From the NCBI GenBank assembly GCA_963402885.1, contig OY727093.1, positions 32,363,409-32,427,408 of the forward strand: a stretch of 64,000 nt of DNA. The letters are read 5' to 3'. This DNA comes from Antedon bifida. Lineage: Eukaryota; Echinodermata; Crinoidea; Comatulida; Antedonidae. The stretch's first letter is position 1. The number at the start of each line of letters is the position of its first letter. Of the stretch, positions 28,901 through 42,100 are shown one piece after another. The notes under the pieces were generated by a model. That model saw nothing but the letters and a program-made list of their open reading frames with translations. It had not been told where the DNA came from and did not search any database. A program made the position numbers and the translations under genes.

Positions 28901-29048
28901 TGGTTCCCACTAGCGACGCAACGCAATAATGTAACGCAACGTAAGTGATTTGACCAATCAAAAGCGATGGATTATTCACTCGCTTGCGTTGCGCGTACGT
29001 CCTTGCGTTGCGTGTACGTCCGTGCGTTGCGTCTCTAGTGTGGGAACG
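28901..29048. mobile_element. CpG-rich inverted-repeat element (MITE-like, ~148 bp)
   Basis: Left end GTTCCCACTAGCGACGCAAC, right end GTTGCGTCTCTAGTGTGGGA then AC. The interior repeats GTTGCGT(G/A)TACGTCC-type motifs, unusually CpG-rich for this AT-rich window. About 25-bp inverted ends; target duplication not clear. Confidence 0.7.
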
Positions 29049-29684
29049 ACGCTTTACCGACGGACGGCCATAGCGATTTTTGCTAAAGCGTCCACCATTC
29101 TTGTATCTTGTATGCTTTAGGGCTATGACTCATTCTTCTACATGATAATATATTATTCAAATCGTTCATGTAAATAACTTATTACGTCACAACAAATAAC
29201 CTGCATTTAACACTACATTTTATTGGCGAATAACTTAAATGAGGGCGCACTAACCAAACGTGAAAGCAGACAGATTAACTTTCAAAGGTCTGTGTTCCCT
29301 TTTTCTAAGTTACTAACAAACTCATAAAATTAATGATTCACTCAAAATGTTGTAAAAGCCAGGTTAACGGTTACTGTGTCAAATCTTAAACAATATCTAC
29401 TTTAATCTATTAATAATTAATTAATTACCGGTATCTACTTTATAACTTTTAATTCGCTTTAGAATACCGGGAAGATAAGTGCTTATTATTTCAAATTTAA
29501 TTCCAACATTACTAAATGCTTTTTTATTCCAAAACGTCAATAAGTCAATAAGCTTAACTTGATATCAGGGAAAGTCTTCCTGTGTGTGTGTGTCAGTTGG
29601 TCATCGTCGATGAGTTTAGGCAAGTGTTTATTGACAATAAATAACAATTGTTGAGAGAACAATTGAAGTTAACACAAAGTGGCC

Positions 29685-29801
29685 ATGATAGAATTGATGA
29701 TGAGCAATGATGAAGCGACCGCAACATTACATGACGAATGCACGCAAAGTGATGACGAATACAAAGACGCGTACACCGCAAAGCTGAATATGATTTACAA
29801 G
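29685..29801 (+). CDS. Possible first coding exon of an unidentified gene
   Basis: From ATG at 29685, 39 codons run open to a donor-like AAG|GTCAGC in phase 0. The peptide is acidic and polar (MIELMMSNDEATATLHDE and onward, ending NMIYK). Its codons are less AT-rich than the surroundings (GACGCG, ACCGCA), which is why I list it. I do not recognise the peptide, and I found no partner exon between 29.8 and 33.1 kb on the plus strand. It could be a chance ORF; the call rests on start, donor and composition only. Confidence 0.25.
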
Positions 29802-32800
29802 GTCAGCAGCAGGAGAAATATGATTATCATCATTCCCATCAAATATGAAACGAACAAAATATTTTACAAGTTATCTATTGTTTGTGTATTATGTCATCAT
29901 GACTTGATTATTTAATATTAATTACCTGAATATGAATAATGCTGGTGTAATGATTGTTTATCGATTTATTGATCATTTTAATATTGTATTGTTCTACCAA
30001 AACATAGAAAACAATTTCTAAATAAAATGATAATATTGATAAACATTAATTTAGGCTATTTAGATGAAACTTACAATAAGCCCATTATACATTACGTATT
30101 ATTCTACCAAAAACAATTTATAAATAAAATAATACATCCAAAGGCAAATTACTGAAAAAAATGGCAATGTTGTTGATATTAATGGATGGATCTCAATGGA
30201 GATATAAAAGAAAATAAGCAAAAAGCTAAATAAAAATGATAAACAGCCTGAAAAATGTAATATTACATGGATCTTGGTTGGAGCGACATTTTCTTTTTTT
30301 CTCACAGATTTCCTTATCTTTATGGTTTATAATGTAATCAGTTCATTTTCAGTATATACCGGGCGGTTTAATTTCTTATGTGCCTGTAAATATTTGTAAA
30401 TATTTTTTTTATATTGAATTTCCACAATTCCTGTGCTCAAGGAACACCAAAGTACAATATTTACAATACACTTGATTAGGATATTTAGATGAAATTTCTA
30501 AAATAGAACATTATACATTACGGAATAACCGATTATGTGGGGGCAATTATAAATATAGGACCTCCGGCAAATTATAATTTTATCCGGCATAACGAAAAAT
30601 CAAAATGTATTCATACATTCAATCTTAAGGCTTACATTTTTTAATGACATTAATTACCGATACATAATAGTTAAATAGGCTAATTAAACATTATGGAATA
30701 ACCGAATATATGTGGGGGTATTATTTAGAACCTCCGACAAATTATAATATTTTATCTGGCATAACGAAAAAGTAAAAAAAAGTTACCGATACATAATAGT
30801 TAAAGGCTAATTAATTATAATTATAGCCTAAGAATGTTTAACCACCAGTAATTTACATTAAAAGTACAATTACTCGGAAATGATCAAATTCATTTAGCTA
30901 GATGATCGACCGACTATTAAAGTGCACACATATTTTATATTCCACAAACCAAGGCCAGATCAGCCGAGTTTCTTACAAGTCCGAATGGAATCTTAAGTCT
31001 AATTTGCATATGTAGTAACGATGGTAAATAAATGAGTCATTCGTTTTGACAAAGCTAATTAGTAATATTGTAAATACTTAGTGTACCTGTATTACCATGT
31101 TGATAATGATTTTTCTTTTATATTTTTGCAAATAGTTTAAGAACCTGTATCCGTCATATTATGTATTGTTTTGATGTATTATGTTAATTTGGATGCACCA
31201 CTTCTGTGTGTGCCACCGATGCAAAGGTGTCATTTCCTAATAAATTATTATTATTATTAGTGTAGTAAGATTGTGTGACGTCACACTGTATATTAACATA
31301 ATTTTTCTTAAGAATTGTTTACACGCGAAATTGCAAGTTTGATAACAATGGCCTGCTTAAAACGTTATGAATTAAGAAATTAAAAATATTTATTTTCAGA
31401 TACATTACGAAAATGTAGAACTATAACCTGACCAGTTCTGGAAATTCATAGTTAACAAATACTCTTGATAGTAGATCAAATAAACAAAATTAATAAACTC
31501 TAGACCTATTTATATTTATACTCAACGTAAATACGTTATTTATATTGAACGAAATAATCAATAAAATATAACAAAAGCTATTTAAAAACAAATGAATCAG
31601 CTACTACAATATAATTACATATTGATGAAGAAGAATATTAATAAATGTTTCCTCCTAATACATTTAAATCTACTTAAATTATTCACACTTTCGATGAAAA
31701 ATGTTTTCAATTATTAAAATTATAAACTTCTTCACAAGTGTGTAGTAGAGCTGCTGGAAATGATCATTAAATTATGCGGTCCAACGAATTCGAAGCATGA
31801 TTTTTTAGGGACAAAATGTAAACGGACATGACCCACTCATCATTGACATGACCCTGACATGACCCCGTCTGTAAGACAAGCCGATAACTCCTCAATATTC
31901 TTGTATTGGATTAGTTTTTAATTATCACACGATATGACAAGTGTTGTTTTTTATTGGAGGCAATTTGCAAAATCAAACTCGACTCGTTTAGAATAGGACC
32001 CACGAGAGATGACTCATCCGCCGGAATCACTAGCCGATTGCCATGGTAACTATGGTATTGATCATTATAGAGACATCGCGCGTCCTGCGCGCATCAATGA
32101 TGATCGATCATCAATTATTATTGTAATGTTATAAAAACATAATGTATATTTAAGGCGTATTTCTTTGACAATATGGCAGAATATATTTATCTTAATATAG
32201 ATTCCAATAAATAACATGGTTTTACTAGCAAACTGCACATTGAATTTTAATTGGCTTATTCTGTACGGTATTTACTGATTATTTTTCTTAATGTGTATTG
32301 TTTTTATATTTTAACGTAGTAAAATATTTGTCTGTCATATTTAATATCTTGTTGTTTTGGCGCACCTTAATAGTGTCACGGATGTAAGTGATTTATGTCA
32401 ATAAATATCATTAATTATTCTTCATATCCTGGAATCATTTCTCAATGTTCATATTGAATGTTATAAGAAGCCCCCGTCACTGATGAAAATCAAGCAAATG
32501 CTTACATTTTGGGACGACGAATAAGACAGATATAGAGGGCGCTAGACTTATTTTTCTAAAATACAGTAATATACCAGGGAAAAGTCCATACATATTTCGA
32601 CTTAAGACACAAGAATATCTATAAACCATTTTAATAATAAATTATATAATATATATAATTAGACCGTATTCATATAAAATATATTAAATACTGATAATAG
32701 GGTATAAACATAGTTTAGTAAGATCTTTTAAAATTTGATTATAAAATATTTATTTATTATGCATCAAAAATGTAAATAATACGTAAACCTTCCGAAATTC

Positions 32801-33151
32801 TTAATTTGGGGGTTGGAATGTCTGTTTTTAAAATAAAACCTAGCTCAAACTAACTATGTGAGGACTCATAACTTATATTCAATGTTATTCAATCCTATAT
32901 CAAAACATAGTGTAATAAGTACTATGGTCTCATGATGCGCAGGGCCTTTGCTAAGGCTATTTAACAATTGAGGGCAGTATTACCAATTATTACGGTATCA
33001 CTACACCATGGTGGTCACAATGGCAGATAGGAGTTTATGGAGGAATCTAGTCATATAAGTTGCCGGACTAAGTAAGTGAGTACACCATTTAAAACAGCAT
33101 CAAGATGGCTCACTGTGGGCTGCTCACTTGCGAAGGAAGAATATTATTTTG
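29802..33151. other. AT-rich stretch without a recognised gene; 3' flank of the F-box/WD40 gene
   Basis: Contains TGASTCA heptamers near 31033 and 32010, a TGTGACGTCACA palindrome at 31274, a local duplication at 30508-30830, and a stretch ending in ATTATTATTATTAG near 31258 that resembles a retroposon tail. The end nearest 33.15 kb should include the 3'UTR of the minus-strand F-box/WD40 gene. No other coding exon is supported. Confidence 0.6.
30508..30830. repeat. Direct duplication of ~180 bp
   Basis: Both copies share ACATTA-GGAATAACCGA, TATGTGGGGG, AACCTCCG-CAAATTATAAT, ATC-GGCATAACGAAAAA and TACCGATACATAATAGTTAA. A related fragment (TTAGATGAAA, CATTATACATTACG) occurs at about 30060-30100 and 30485-30522. 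Intergenic. Confidence 0.75.
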
Positions 33152-36100
33152 TTAGATATTGCCGCCATTGAAATCCCAAACTCGCAACTTGTTGTCATAC
33201 GATGCACTGACAATCTTTGTCTTATCACAAATGATGCAATTCACTTGTGAATTGCTAGCCAGTGTTTGTGTACTCTTCTCTCTGTTAATACAAAATAGGT
33301 TTTTAACTATTGAGTCTGTCTACATTATCAACTAGTGTGATGTGTCCAAATATGCTAGTAATATGTTTAAATATGGTAGTGATCATCATGTCCATATATG
33401 GACACATCACATTTCTTTGTCACATAACATTTGATAGTGTAGACAGGGCTTTAGAATACGTTTCACGTATCAAAATATGAAATGTTGGGTCAATGTTGGC
33501 TAGCGCAATGCTAATGTTATTTTAACTATTTTGTTGGGACACTCCAATTAAATTTTTTTTTATTGAAAAAGGGGAAAGAATTATGGCAGAGTTTACAAAT
33601 ATTAAAAGATTGCAATAAAATAAAATCTCACTTACTTTAAAATATCCCAATATTTGATCTGGCCATCTTGGCCAGCACTCACAAGCAACCCTGATGGGTT
33701 GTCTGGGTCCGAAGCATTATCAACTCGTATTTTCAAACTTTCAACTCTGAAATAAAGCATAATATTAATAATACAAAACACACACACAGGAACTTTATCT
33801 ACAACTTTACTATTATCATTACAAGACCGGTTTATAAAATGATATTGTTACCGTTTTTCGTGTTCATCATAAGTCCTAATACAGCTACCGGTGTCTATTC
33901 TCCACAGCGATATGATCTCACTAACAGAGCAGGCTATGTAACCATGGTGATAACTGATGGACATTATAGATGTAGATTGGCTTGCCCAAATGACCTTTGT
34001 CTGTTGACCTGATTCTCTGCTCCAAATTCGAATGCTCTTGAAAACGAAATACAGAAAATAAATAAGTGAATTTTGCCTTTATATTATTGAATTTAATATT
34101 ACTGTTGGACTACAGAATGCGATGTTTAAGTTGAATTTAATAACCAGACACTACAGCAGTGTGTTTGTCAACACAGTGTTGGGGATAAAACTCTGTCTAC
34201 ACTATCAAACTACTTTGACAAAAAAAGTTTGTTGTGCCCATATATGGTAGTGATATGCTTAAATAGGGTAGTGATTTGACATCATAATGTCCATATATGG
34301 GCATATCACATTTTTTTGTCACATAAAGTTTGATAGTGTAGACAGAGCTTAAGAATGATTTATTTTGAGATAAATCCTAAATTATTTTTATATTTTTGAC
34401 ATCTGATGAAACTTTTCCACAGGTATGGGTATGTAGAGAAAAAACGTTATATGTGGTAAAACATTCTCAAGATTATAAAAAACTGAAGAAGTGACTTACT
34501 CTGTCAGCTGATGCTGTTATGACAATAGAACTTTCATCATCCATATCAACACAGAAGACAGCTTGAGTGTGTCCTGTGAGTGTATGCTGTAACATACAGC
34601 GACCTATGTGCCATATCTTAGCCTATATTGTAATATAAATGTGCAATATATATTTATTGTTTAACACCCCCATGCTTGAAAGTTACAACCAATTAAATGA
34701 TTTAATAAAGAACTTTAATTAAAGGCAATTAATTAAAAGAAAATGTTATAGCAATTATCAAATATATAAAGTATTACAATATATGAATATAACTAATTTT
34801 ATGTGTGGTAAATGATAAGCCTCCTGTCATACCAAGCCTTATAAGCTCTGTCTACTTATCAAACTGTGTTGTGCCCAAATATGGTAGTGATATACCCAAA
34901 TATGGTAGTGATATGACATCATCATGTCCATATATGGGCACATCACATTTTCTTGACACATAAAGTTTGATAGTGTAGACAGAGCTTTTACAATAAATAC
35001 AGTAGATTTCAGTAGCTAGATGGCTAGGAACATTCACAATGAATTTTGTTAAAATGTTTTGAGATGCAGCATTCAATTTAAATGGCATTCCATTAATTTT
35101 AACATACTGTTTTATCCTGTGACGTTGATACTAATATATTCTTTTTCCGGACCATTGCCCAAACTGGACCTTGATGGCCATACAATGTTCTGCTACATGA
35201 TCCAGTACGGAGGTTCCACACTTTGATCGTACAATCGTAGGAACCACTAACAAGCAAATTAGCAGTAAAAAACTGTAAACACCAAACTCCTTTCTGTAAG
35301 AAAACAATTTCCGTGTGATTATTAGTATATGATTGAAAATGATACTGAGAAAACAGCAAAAATAGAAGCTATTTTCAGTTCATTTATTTTGTCTCCATAA
35401 AAATACAATACAAAACTTGGAAAAAGAAGAAAAAACACATAAAACCAGGCAGAGATTCCTAAAAAGTGAACTTAATCACTATCTAGTAGATCTCCTATTG
35501 CACTGATTGAATAAAAATATTTAGAATAAGTTGAATCTCTCGAAAAAATCTGTAAAAGCATCAGCTGATATAAACTAATTTTAAAAAATTAGAATAAAAA
35601 TTGTATAAACATTAAAAATGTATAAAAATACAACAGTATATTACAATAACATTTAAATAATATAACTACAGTAAGTAATACCTAGATACCACCAAGTATA
35701 CAGTATTGCTTAATGCCACTAATGGACATTAAAATCTATTTGCTCAAGTTAGTGAATAGTAAACAAGTCCTTATTTGCACTTGAAATGCACCATTATCCT
35801 GCTTAATTAAATATTTCACATACAGTAGGTAATTTGAGTTAATATTTAACCAGTATATTCAATATTTTTATCAAGCATTCAATATCCTTACCATGTGTCC
35901 TTTTAAAGTCTGTAGAAGTTTGTCACTTTTTGCATCCCATATTTTGATTGTTGTATCTTTGCTGCCGCTAGCCAATCTGTTTTTACCGTCATATGCTACT
36001 GTTAAAACTCTACAAAAAAAGAGGAGTTAAAAATTATTGAAATTTAGTGATGTTCTGAACAGTGAATTTTATTCTGGTGGAATTGCTTGAAAAGGAAAAC

Positions 36101-39100
36101 TTTCCAGATACCAGACATGTGAGCCAGTCGGACCAAGGGATTGTGGTTTTTAGCCAGCTGACTAAGCACGTCTTACTTTGCTGTATGTCCCTTCAGGTCC
36201 TTCTCTTTACATTGTCCACTGTTCCAATTTTGTTTCAAATATTTGTTGTCTCTATAGACTTCTTTCCATTTTACTCCACTTTCTGGAATTGGTACTTCTG
36301 TAGATTTTGAGGAAAACAGAAATTATTTTCTCATATATACATTATCAAATTTAACATATTGGTACATGAATTTTATTTGACTTAAGATCTGTCTCCACTA
36401 TCAAACTAGTTGTGATGTGCACAAATATGGTAGTGATATGCTTAAATATGGTAGTGATATGTCCATATATGGGCACATCACATTTTTTTGGCACATAAAG
36501 TTTGATAGTGTAGACAAGGCTTAAGATATAAACAAATTAAAAACTTTGTAATAATAATAAGGTTCTGCATCTTACCGATACTTATTTCGTCACATTTGGC
36601 CTTCCATACTTCATTATGACTTGACAATGCATTCCACGTATGAGACACTTGAGCCGCAATTAACAAACACTTTGGTTCAAGATTCCGTAAAATTATAAAT
36701 GCAATGTTCTTTGGAAGTAAACTTATGAAATCTCTGTACTTTTTCAACTAAAAAAGACAAAATATAGATTTCTACACTATATACTATATATGGTACTGGT
36801 ACTGGTACTGGTTCAAATAACCGTCTCACAGAGACATCTGGTAGCCATTGACTTAAAGTTGGCATTTGGATGTGTTACTTTTAAATGTAGGCCTACAGTA
36901 TGAGAGTGACTACTACCAAATTACACAGTCACAAAACAACTTATAAACAGTTCATATATACAGTTAAAACATTGCTGGGAATTATAAATTTCTGTTGAAG
37001 CAGGCTCTAATGAAGTTGCATCTAGTAAGTTGACTTTGTTGTACAACTCTATCAAGTATTGATGGTATCTTCCGACCTCTTCGTTTACTTTGGGTTGTGT
37101 GAAAAGTAAGAATTTTTGTAGGATCTTCATTTTCTTTTCTAATTACATGTCCGATCCAGTTGAATTGTTGCTTGTAGACATATTCTTCTAGCGGTTGACA
37201 GCCAGTAATTTTGTAGAGATCGTCATTATCAATAACGTAACGCCAGTCTATATAGTTTTCATCTGTTTCTTCATCTGAGGATATGTCTACATGGTTTGGT
37301 GGGCAGACTCTTTGAAAGCCATTCACTAGCATTCTTCTTAGGAAGGTTTTGTATGTTGTGCTAAGTTTGGACATTTCACTTCCTGTTGCCCTCCAAGCAT
37401 GGCAACCATAGGTGAGTCTACTCCTAACTAGACCATTAAGAAACATCATTCTTGTTTGTAAGTGGATCGTTCTGTTGGTAAGCAATGCTCTATTCTCTGC
37501 AAATGCTCCTTTGGCTGAATTGATTCTGTATTTTACTTCTTGATCTCCAATATGAACATCATTGTAGGTAGCCCATACACCAAGGTATCTAAAGTGTGTT
37601 ACGTTGTTAATGTGTACGCCGCCAATTTGTATGATGCATCTTGGGTATTCTTCAACTTCCTCTTTCCAGTTCCATATAATGGTTTCTGTTTTGGGGGCAC
37701 TAATTCTTAGACCAAATTCCAGACAAACTTTATTCAAGATGTTCACAATGGTTTGCAGTTCTTCTTGTGACCAGGAGCTTACAGCAAAGTCATCAGCATA
37801 GCCACTTTCAAAGTCGTCATAGATGCCCCTTGATGGTGCTTTACGTCTTTGAGCACGATTTGTAGCTTCAATAGGAATTAGGTATTGTATCATTAGGCCA
37901 TCCAAACTAGCATCTTTACAGCGTTGTTTGAACACTCTAATAACGTAATCAAAATATTGGTTAAACATGCTGGTACTCTCAATACCACCCTGTCGCACCC
38001 CAGAAGATGTTTCGAACTTATCATCACTCGGATCGTCGTCAGCAAGGTATGCTTTCGTTGAGCTGTACAGTGATTGTATAATGTCAATCATAGTAGTAGA
38101 CTGGTTTAAGTGAAACCTATTACGAACGCTTAGGAAAAGAAGATTACGATTCACATGGTCGAATGCTGCTGTTAAATCGATGAAGCATGTATAGAGTTTG
38201 CGATTTGAGCGATACGCAATTTCCTGGATCTGCTTGATTACATATATAGCATCATTGCACCCTCTGTTGGACCTGAATCCAAACTGTGTGCGTAGAAGTT
38301 GACTTTCATAAAAGATGGAAAAACGTGAAAGAATGATAACCATAAGTATCTTTGAAAATGTAGACCCAATCGATATTCCTCTATACATTGATGGATCAAG
38401 TGGACTGCCTTTTTTTTTCCAAATGGTTGTTAATTTGGACAGTCCCCAATCACTTGGTACTTCTTTCGTTCTCCAAATTTCCTCAAACAGTCTATGTACA
38501 TGGTCGACGAATACTGGGTTCTCTGTGGCGACTTGCAACATTTCAGAAGCGACATCTAGGGTAGCTTTGCGACCTTTTAGATGTCCGATTGCATCAATAA
38601 TTTCTTTCTTGGACGGAGGTTCATTGTCTATCTCAAATTCTGGTTGTCTCAGGTTGATAATATATTCTGGAGGTGTGCTAATTTCATCTGGGATTTTAAG
38701 GCTAGATTGGTCTGGATTAAAGTGATCTTTAAAGTGTTCACGTAATCCAGGACATTTTATAGGCTTTGGTGCTTTTCTTATAACAATATATATACACTAG
38801 TTTCTACATAAAATTAGATAAAAGTGTAAATGTATATTTGTTTGTTTACATTTTCAAAGTCATCCAGAAGACATTGACTTGGTGTACGGTTTGATTGATA
38901 GTATACCTACTATTTAGAATGTGCATAGGTTAAAAATCAAATACTTACCGTTAAAATACTAGAAACAAAATAAAGCTGTCTTGCGTCCATTCGTTTCATT
39001 AGAATGTGCAGAAACTCATTACGTTGAACATCTAAATAATACAAAGTATTCAATGTAACAAGGTAATGTGTCCATCTACAACTAGAATATATATCCAAAA

Positions 39101-42100
39101 TAGGATGTTTACAACTACTAATTCATTTCCGACTACACCCAACATTTGATATAATGCACAAGTTTTTAGGGGCTTTCTAAAGGGCAACTCAAACAGCGTC
39201 GTACAACAAAAATTGCTTAAATTCTTGCGACAATCTAAAAACTACGCCTGACACTATCTCAAGGCGACTTGTCTCGTCGAGATTCAACTCGGACAGCACC
39301 GAAAAGTCAAGACGTTTTCGGCCTTTAGTAGTCACAATAAAAACAAATTTACCTGTCCAAAAGTTGGTATACCAATGAAATAACTGCCAAGCCTCATCCG
39401 GTTTGGGTACAACAGGCTCTAGGTGTCTGGGCTCTCTTCCGGACTGTTAAATATTAAACCGGTGTGTTATTATACTAACAACATTTTAGAAGGAACAGAA
39501 TTTGATTTAAACCAATCTTTTTTTTTTTTTACCATATTTATAGAGGGTGACTCTAAACAGTGTATGCTGACAATCAAGGGGCCCTCTTGATGACTTATGA
39601 TAAATGTCTGTGTGTGACAGTGGCTGTGTGTTATTAGGCTTTTTTTCTTTAAATCAGAAATACATTAAAAAGAAAAAAAAGTCAAACTACATACCAATGA
39701 CGATCGTGTTCTGTTAAGTTGAATTTCTGACAAAGATTTCAGCAAGCAATTACTTGACTTATCCAGCACAGGTTCATAATGTACCTTTGTCAAGTTGAAT
39801 TTATGGAGATCACCGGCCACCTGAGTGTCTTGTACATGTCTTCGTACAGAGGGCAATACATAATCTCTGTAATTATAAAGATTACAACAATATTAATACA
39901 GCAACATTTAAAAATACAATTTGACTTGAAAGAGTAATTTAAATTAAATAAATAAGCAAATATTTCAGTATCACTTGCACTATTGTTGCCCGAAAGCTAA
40001 CTTTTCTGGCTGTTTTACTTTATCGTTTTGATATAGCTTTTTTCTTATTTTATTTTGTATCTCCATTGACATTCAGCCACGATACCCACAGCATTGTAAT
40101 TTTTTCAGTGCTTATTTTATTTGTATCTCCATTGACATTCAGCCACTGATACCCACAGTAATGTCATTTTTCAGTGCTTATTTTATTTGTATCTCCATTG
40201 ACATTCAGCCACTGATACCCACAGCATTGTCATTTTGTAATTAATTTGCCTTTGGATTAGTATAATACCCTAATTATATTTCTAATATCTGTTAAATGCC
40301 TTTAATATTTCCATTTCATGCTAATTACCATACATGTACTGTACCTTACCTTACACCCCCAGCAGGTGCTGACTTGCTCCTGGCATTCTGAGTTTTTCTA
40401 AAGTTCCCCGGAAGCCCTCTGTGAATTGTGGGTAACTTTGAAGTACTTTTTGATAAACCCGGTAAATCCCATCTTGATTTGTAATTACTGAAATGAACAG
40501 CAGAAATAATTTTGATTTATATCAAAAATAAAGCACCACCAAAATTGCTATGATATTAATATTTGTTACTACGTTTAGTGCTTAATTTTAAAATTTGTAA
40601 GATCTTAATTCTTTCAGAATACATAACAAAGAAACCATTAGGACAACTGCATCTTAAGTAATCAAGCTTCTTTGTTATGTATGTGTCAAAATGTCCTTGT
40701 GCAAATGTAGCAATCTAAATGCAGTGTTTGTCAATCAATTTCTCAGTATGTTTTAAATTATGATACTGTCTACTGGAAATCTTAAGCTCTGTCTACACTA
40801 TCAACTAGTTTGAAAAAAAACAAGTGTGATGTGTCCAAATATGGTAGTGATATGTCCAAATATGGCAGTGATATGACATCATCATGTCCATATTTGGGAA
40901 CATCACATTTTAATTGTCACATAAAGTTTGATAGTGTAGACAGAGCTTTATAAATTGTGTCTGACTTACTGTGTTTTCACTTTATTTGTTTCTTTATCTG
41001 ATGTTGGAGATGGGATAATTTTGGAATTGCAATCTGTGATGTCACTACGGAACTGAAGATAAGCACTGAAATTAAAGGCACAACATCATAAACAGTACAT
41101 ACTTATTTTCAATATAGTAAGATGCCAGTTTAGACCAGAAAACTTAACCACATACTTATATAATGCTACGATAAGTATACAATTTATTTATTCACATATT
41201 TAATGTTATATTTATTCAAAATGCAGTCACACAAGAATGAGTACAGCTCTGTCTACACTATAAAACTTTATGTGACAAACAAATGTCACATAAAGTTTGA
41301 TAGTGTAGACAGAGCTTAATGCTACGATAAGTATACAGTATTTATTCACATATTTAATGTTATATTTATTCAAAAAAACATTGCAGTCACACAACAGAAT
41401 GAGCAAGTGTAAAATATGAATAAAATCATTGGAAGTATACTGCAACAATAATTTTGGTTTATTAGGCTTTTTCCTGGTTTATTTAACAATAACACTTTCT
41501 TTCTGTTTACACTTGTGTTAAACAGCACATAGAGGCTATTTGTATTTTGCGCTATACAAATTTAAAACCATTAACAATTCCAATGTTTTTGTTTACCTTT
41601 CTAAACGATGGTATTTCTTTAATCTACGTCTTTCCTTTGTTTTTCTTGTTACTTGTGTACTGAGTGGAATGAACTTATTCTGGGGAAAATCTTGTTTTGA
41701 TGTGTACATAAAATCACGATGAACAGTGGGCAAGAGGGCGGTAGACAAAAACGAAAATTGGTTCAAGTTGCTGCGTGATATCAAACCTTCCAGGATTATA
41801 CATCGCTACAAAAATAAGTTAACATTTAAATCACATTTGCTCTATGAAGCTCTTATCAATACCTTATTTGGGCACCTTCTTTTTTTTTGTCAAACTTGTT
41901 TGATAGTTTAGACAGTGTAAACTCAAAAGTTTGTTCTTTAAAATATAAACACTTATTAATAAATCAAATATGTATTTAGGATTACCATATGAAAATGAAT
42001 AAAGATACAAAGATACAGAGTATAACAATATAAAATAATATGAATAAAACTATTATTTATAGATATTTCTCTAAATTTTCTATAGCTACATTTAAATAAG

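Larger units (their letters stand above)
22431..29684. other. Upstream flank of the DUSP gene; no gene recognised
   Basis: AT-rich DNA with stop-interrupted frames on both strands. It probably holds the DUSP promoter and any 5'UTR exon, but I cannot place them. Noted: TGASTCA heptamers near 22677, 22827, 23338, 25248, 25313, 25397, 27664, 28109 and 29126; a TGACGTCA site at 26842; a TAGGCCTA-rich patch at 23880-24060; a 3-copy tandem repeat at 27373; and an inverted-repeat element at 28901. Confidence 0.6.

Noticed and set aside
38315..38725. 136-residue plus-strand ORF
   Set aside because: Antisense shadow of the LINE reverse transcriptase.
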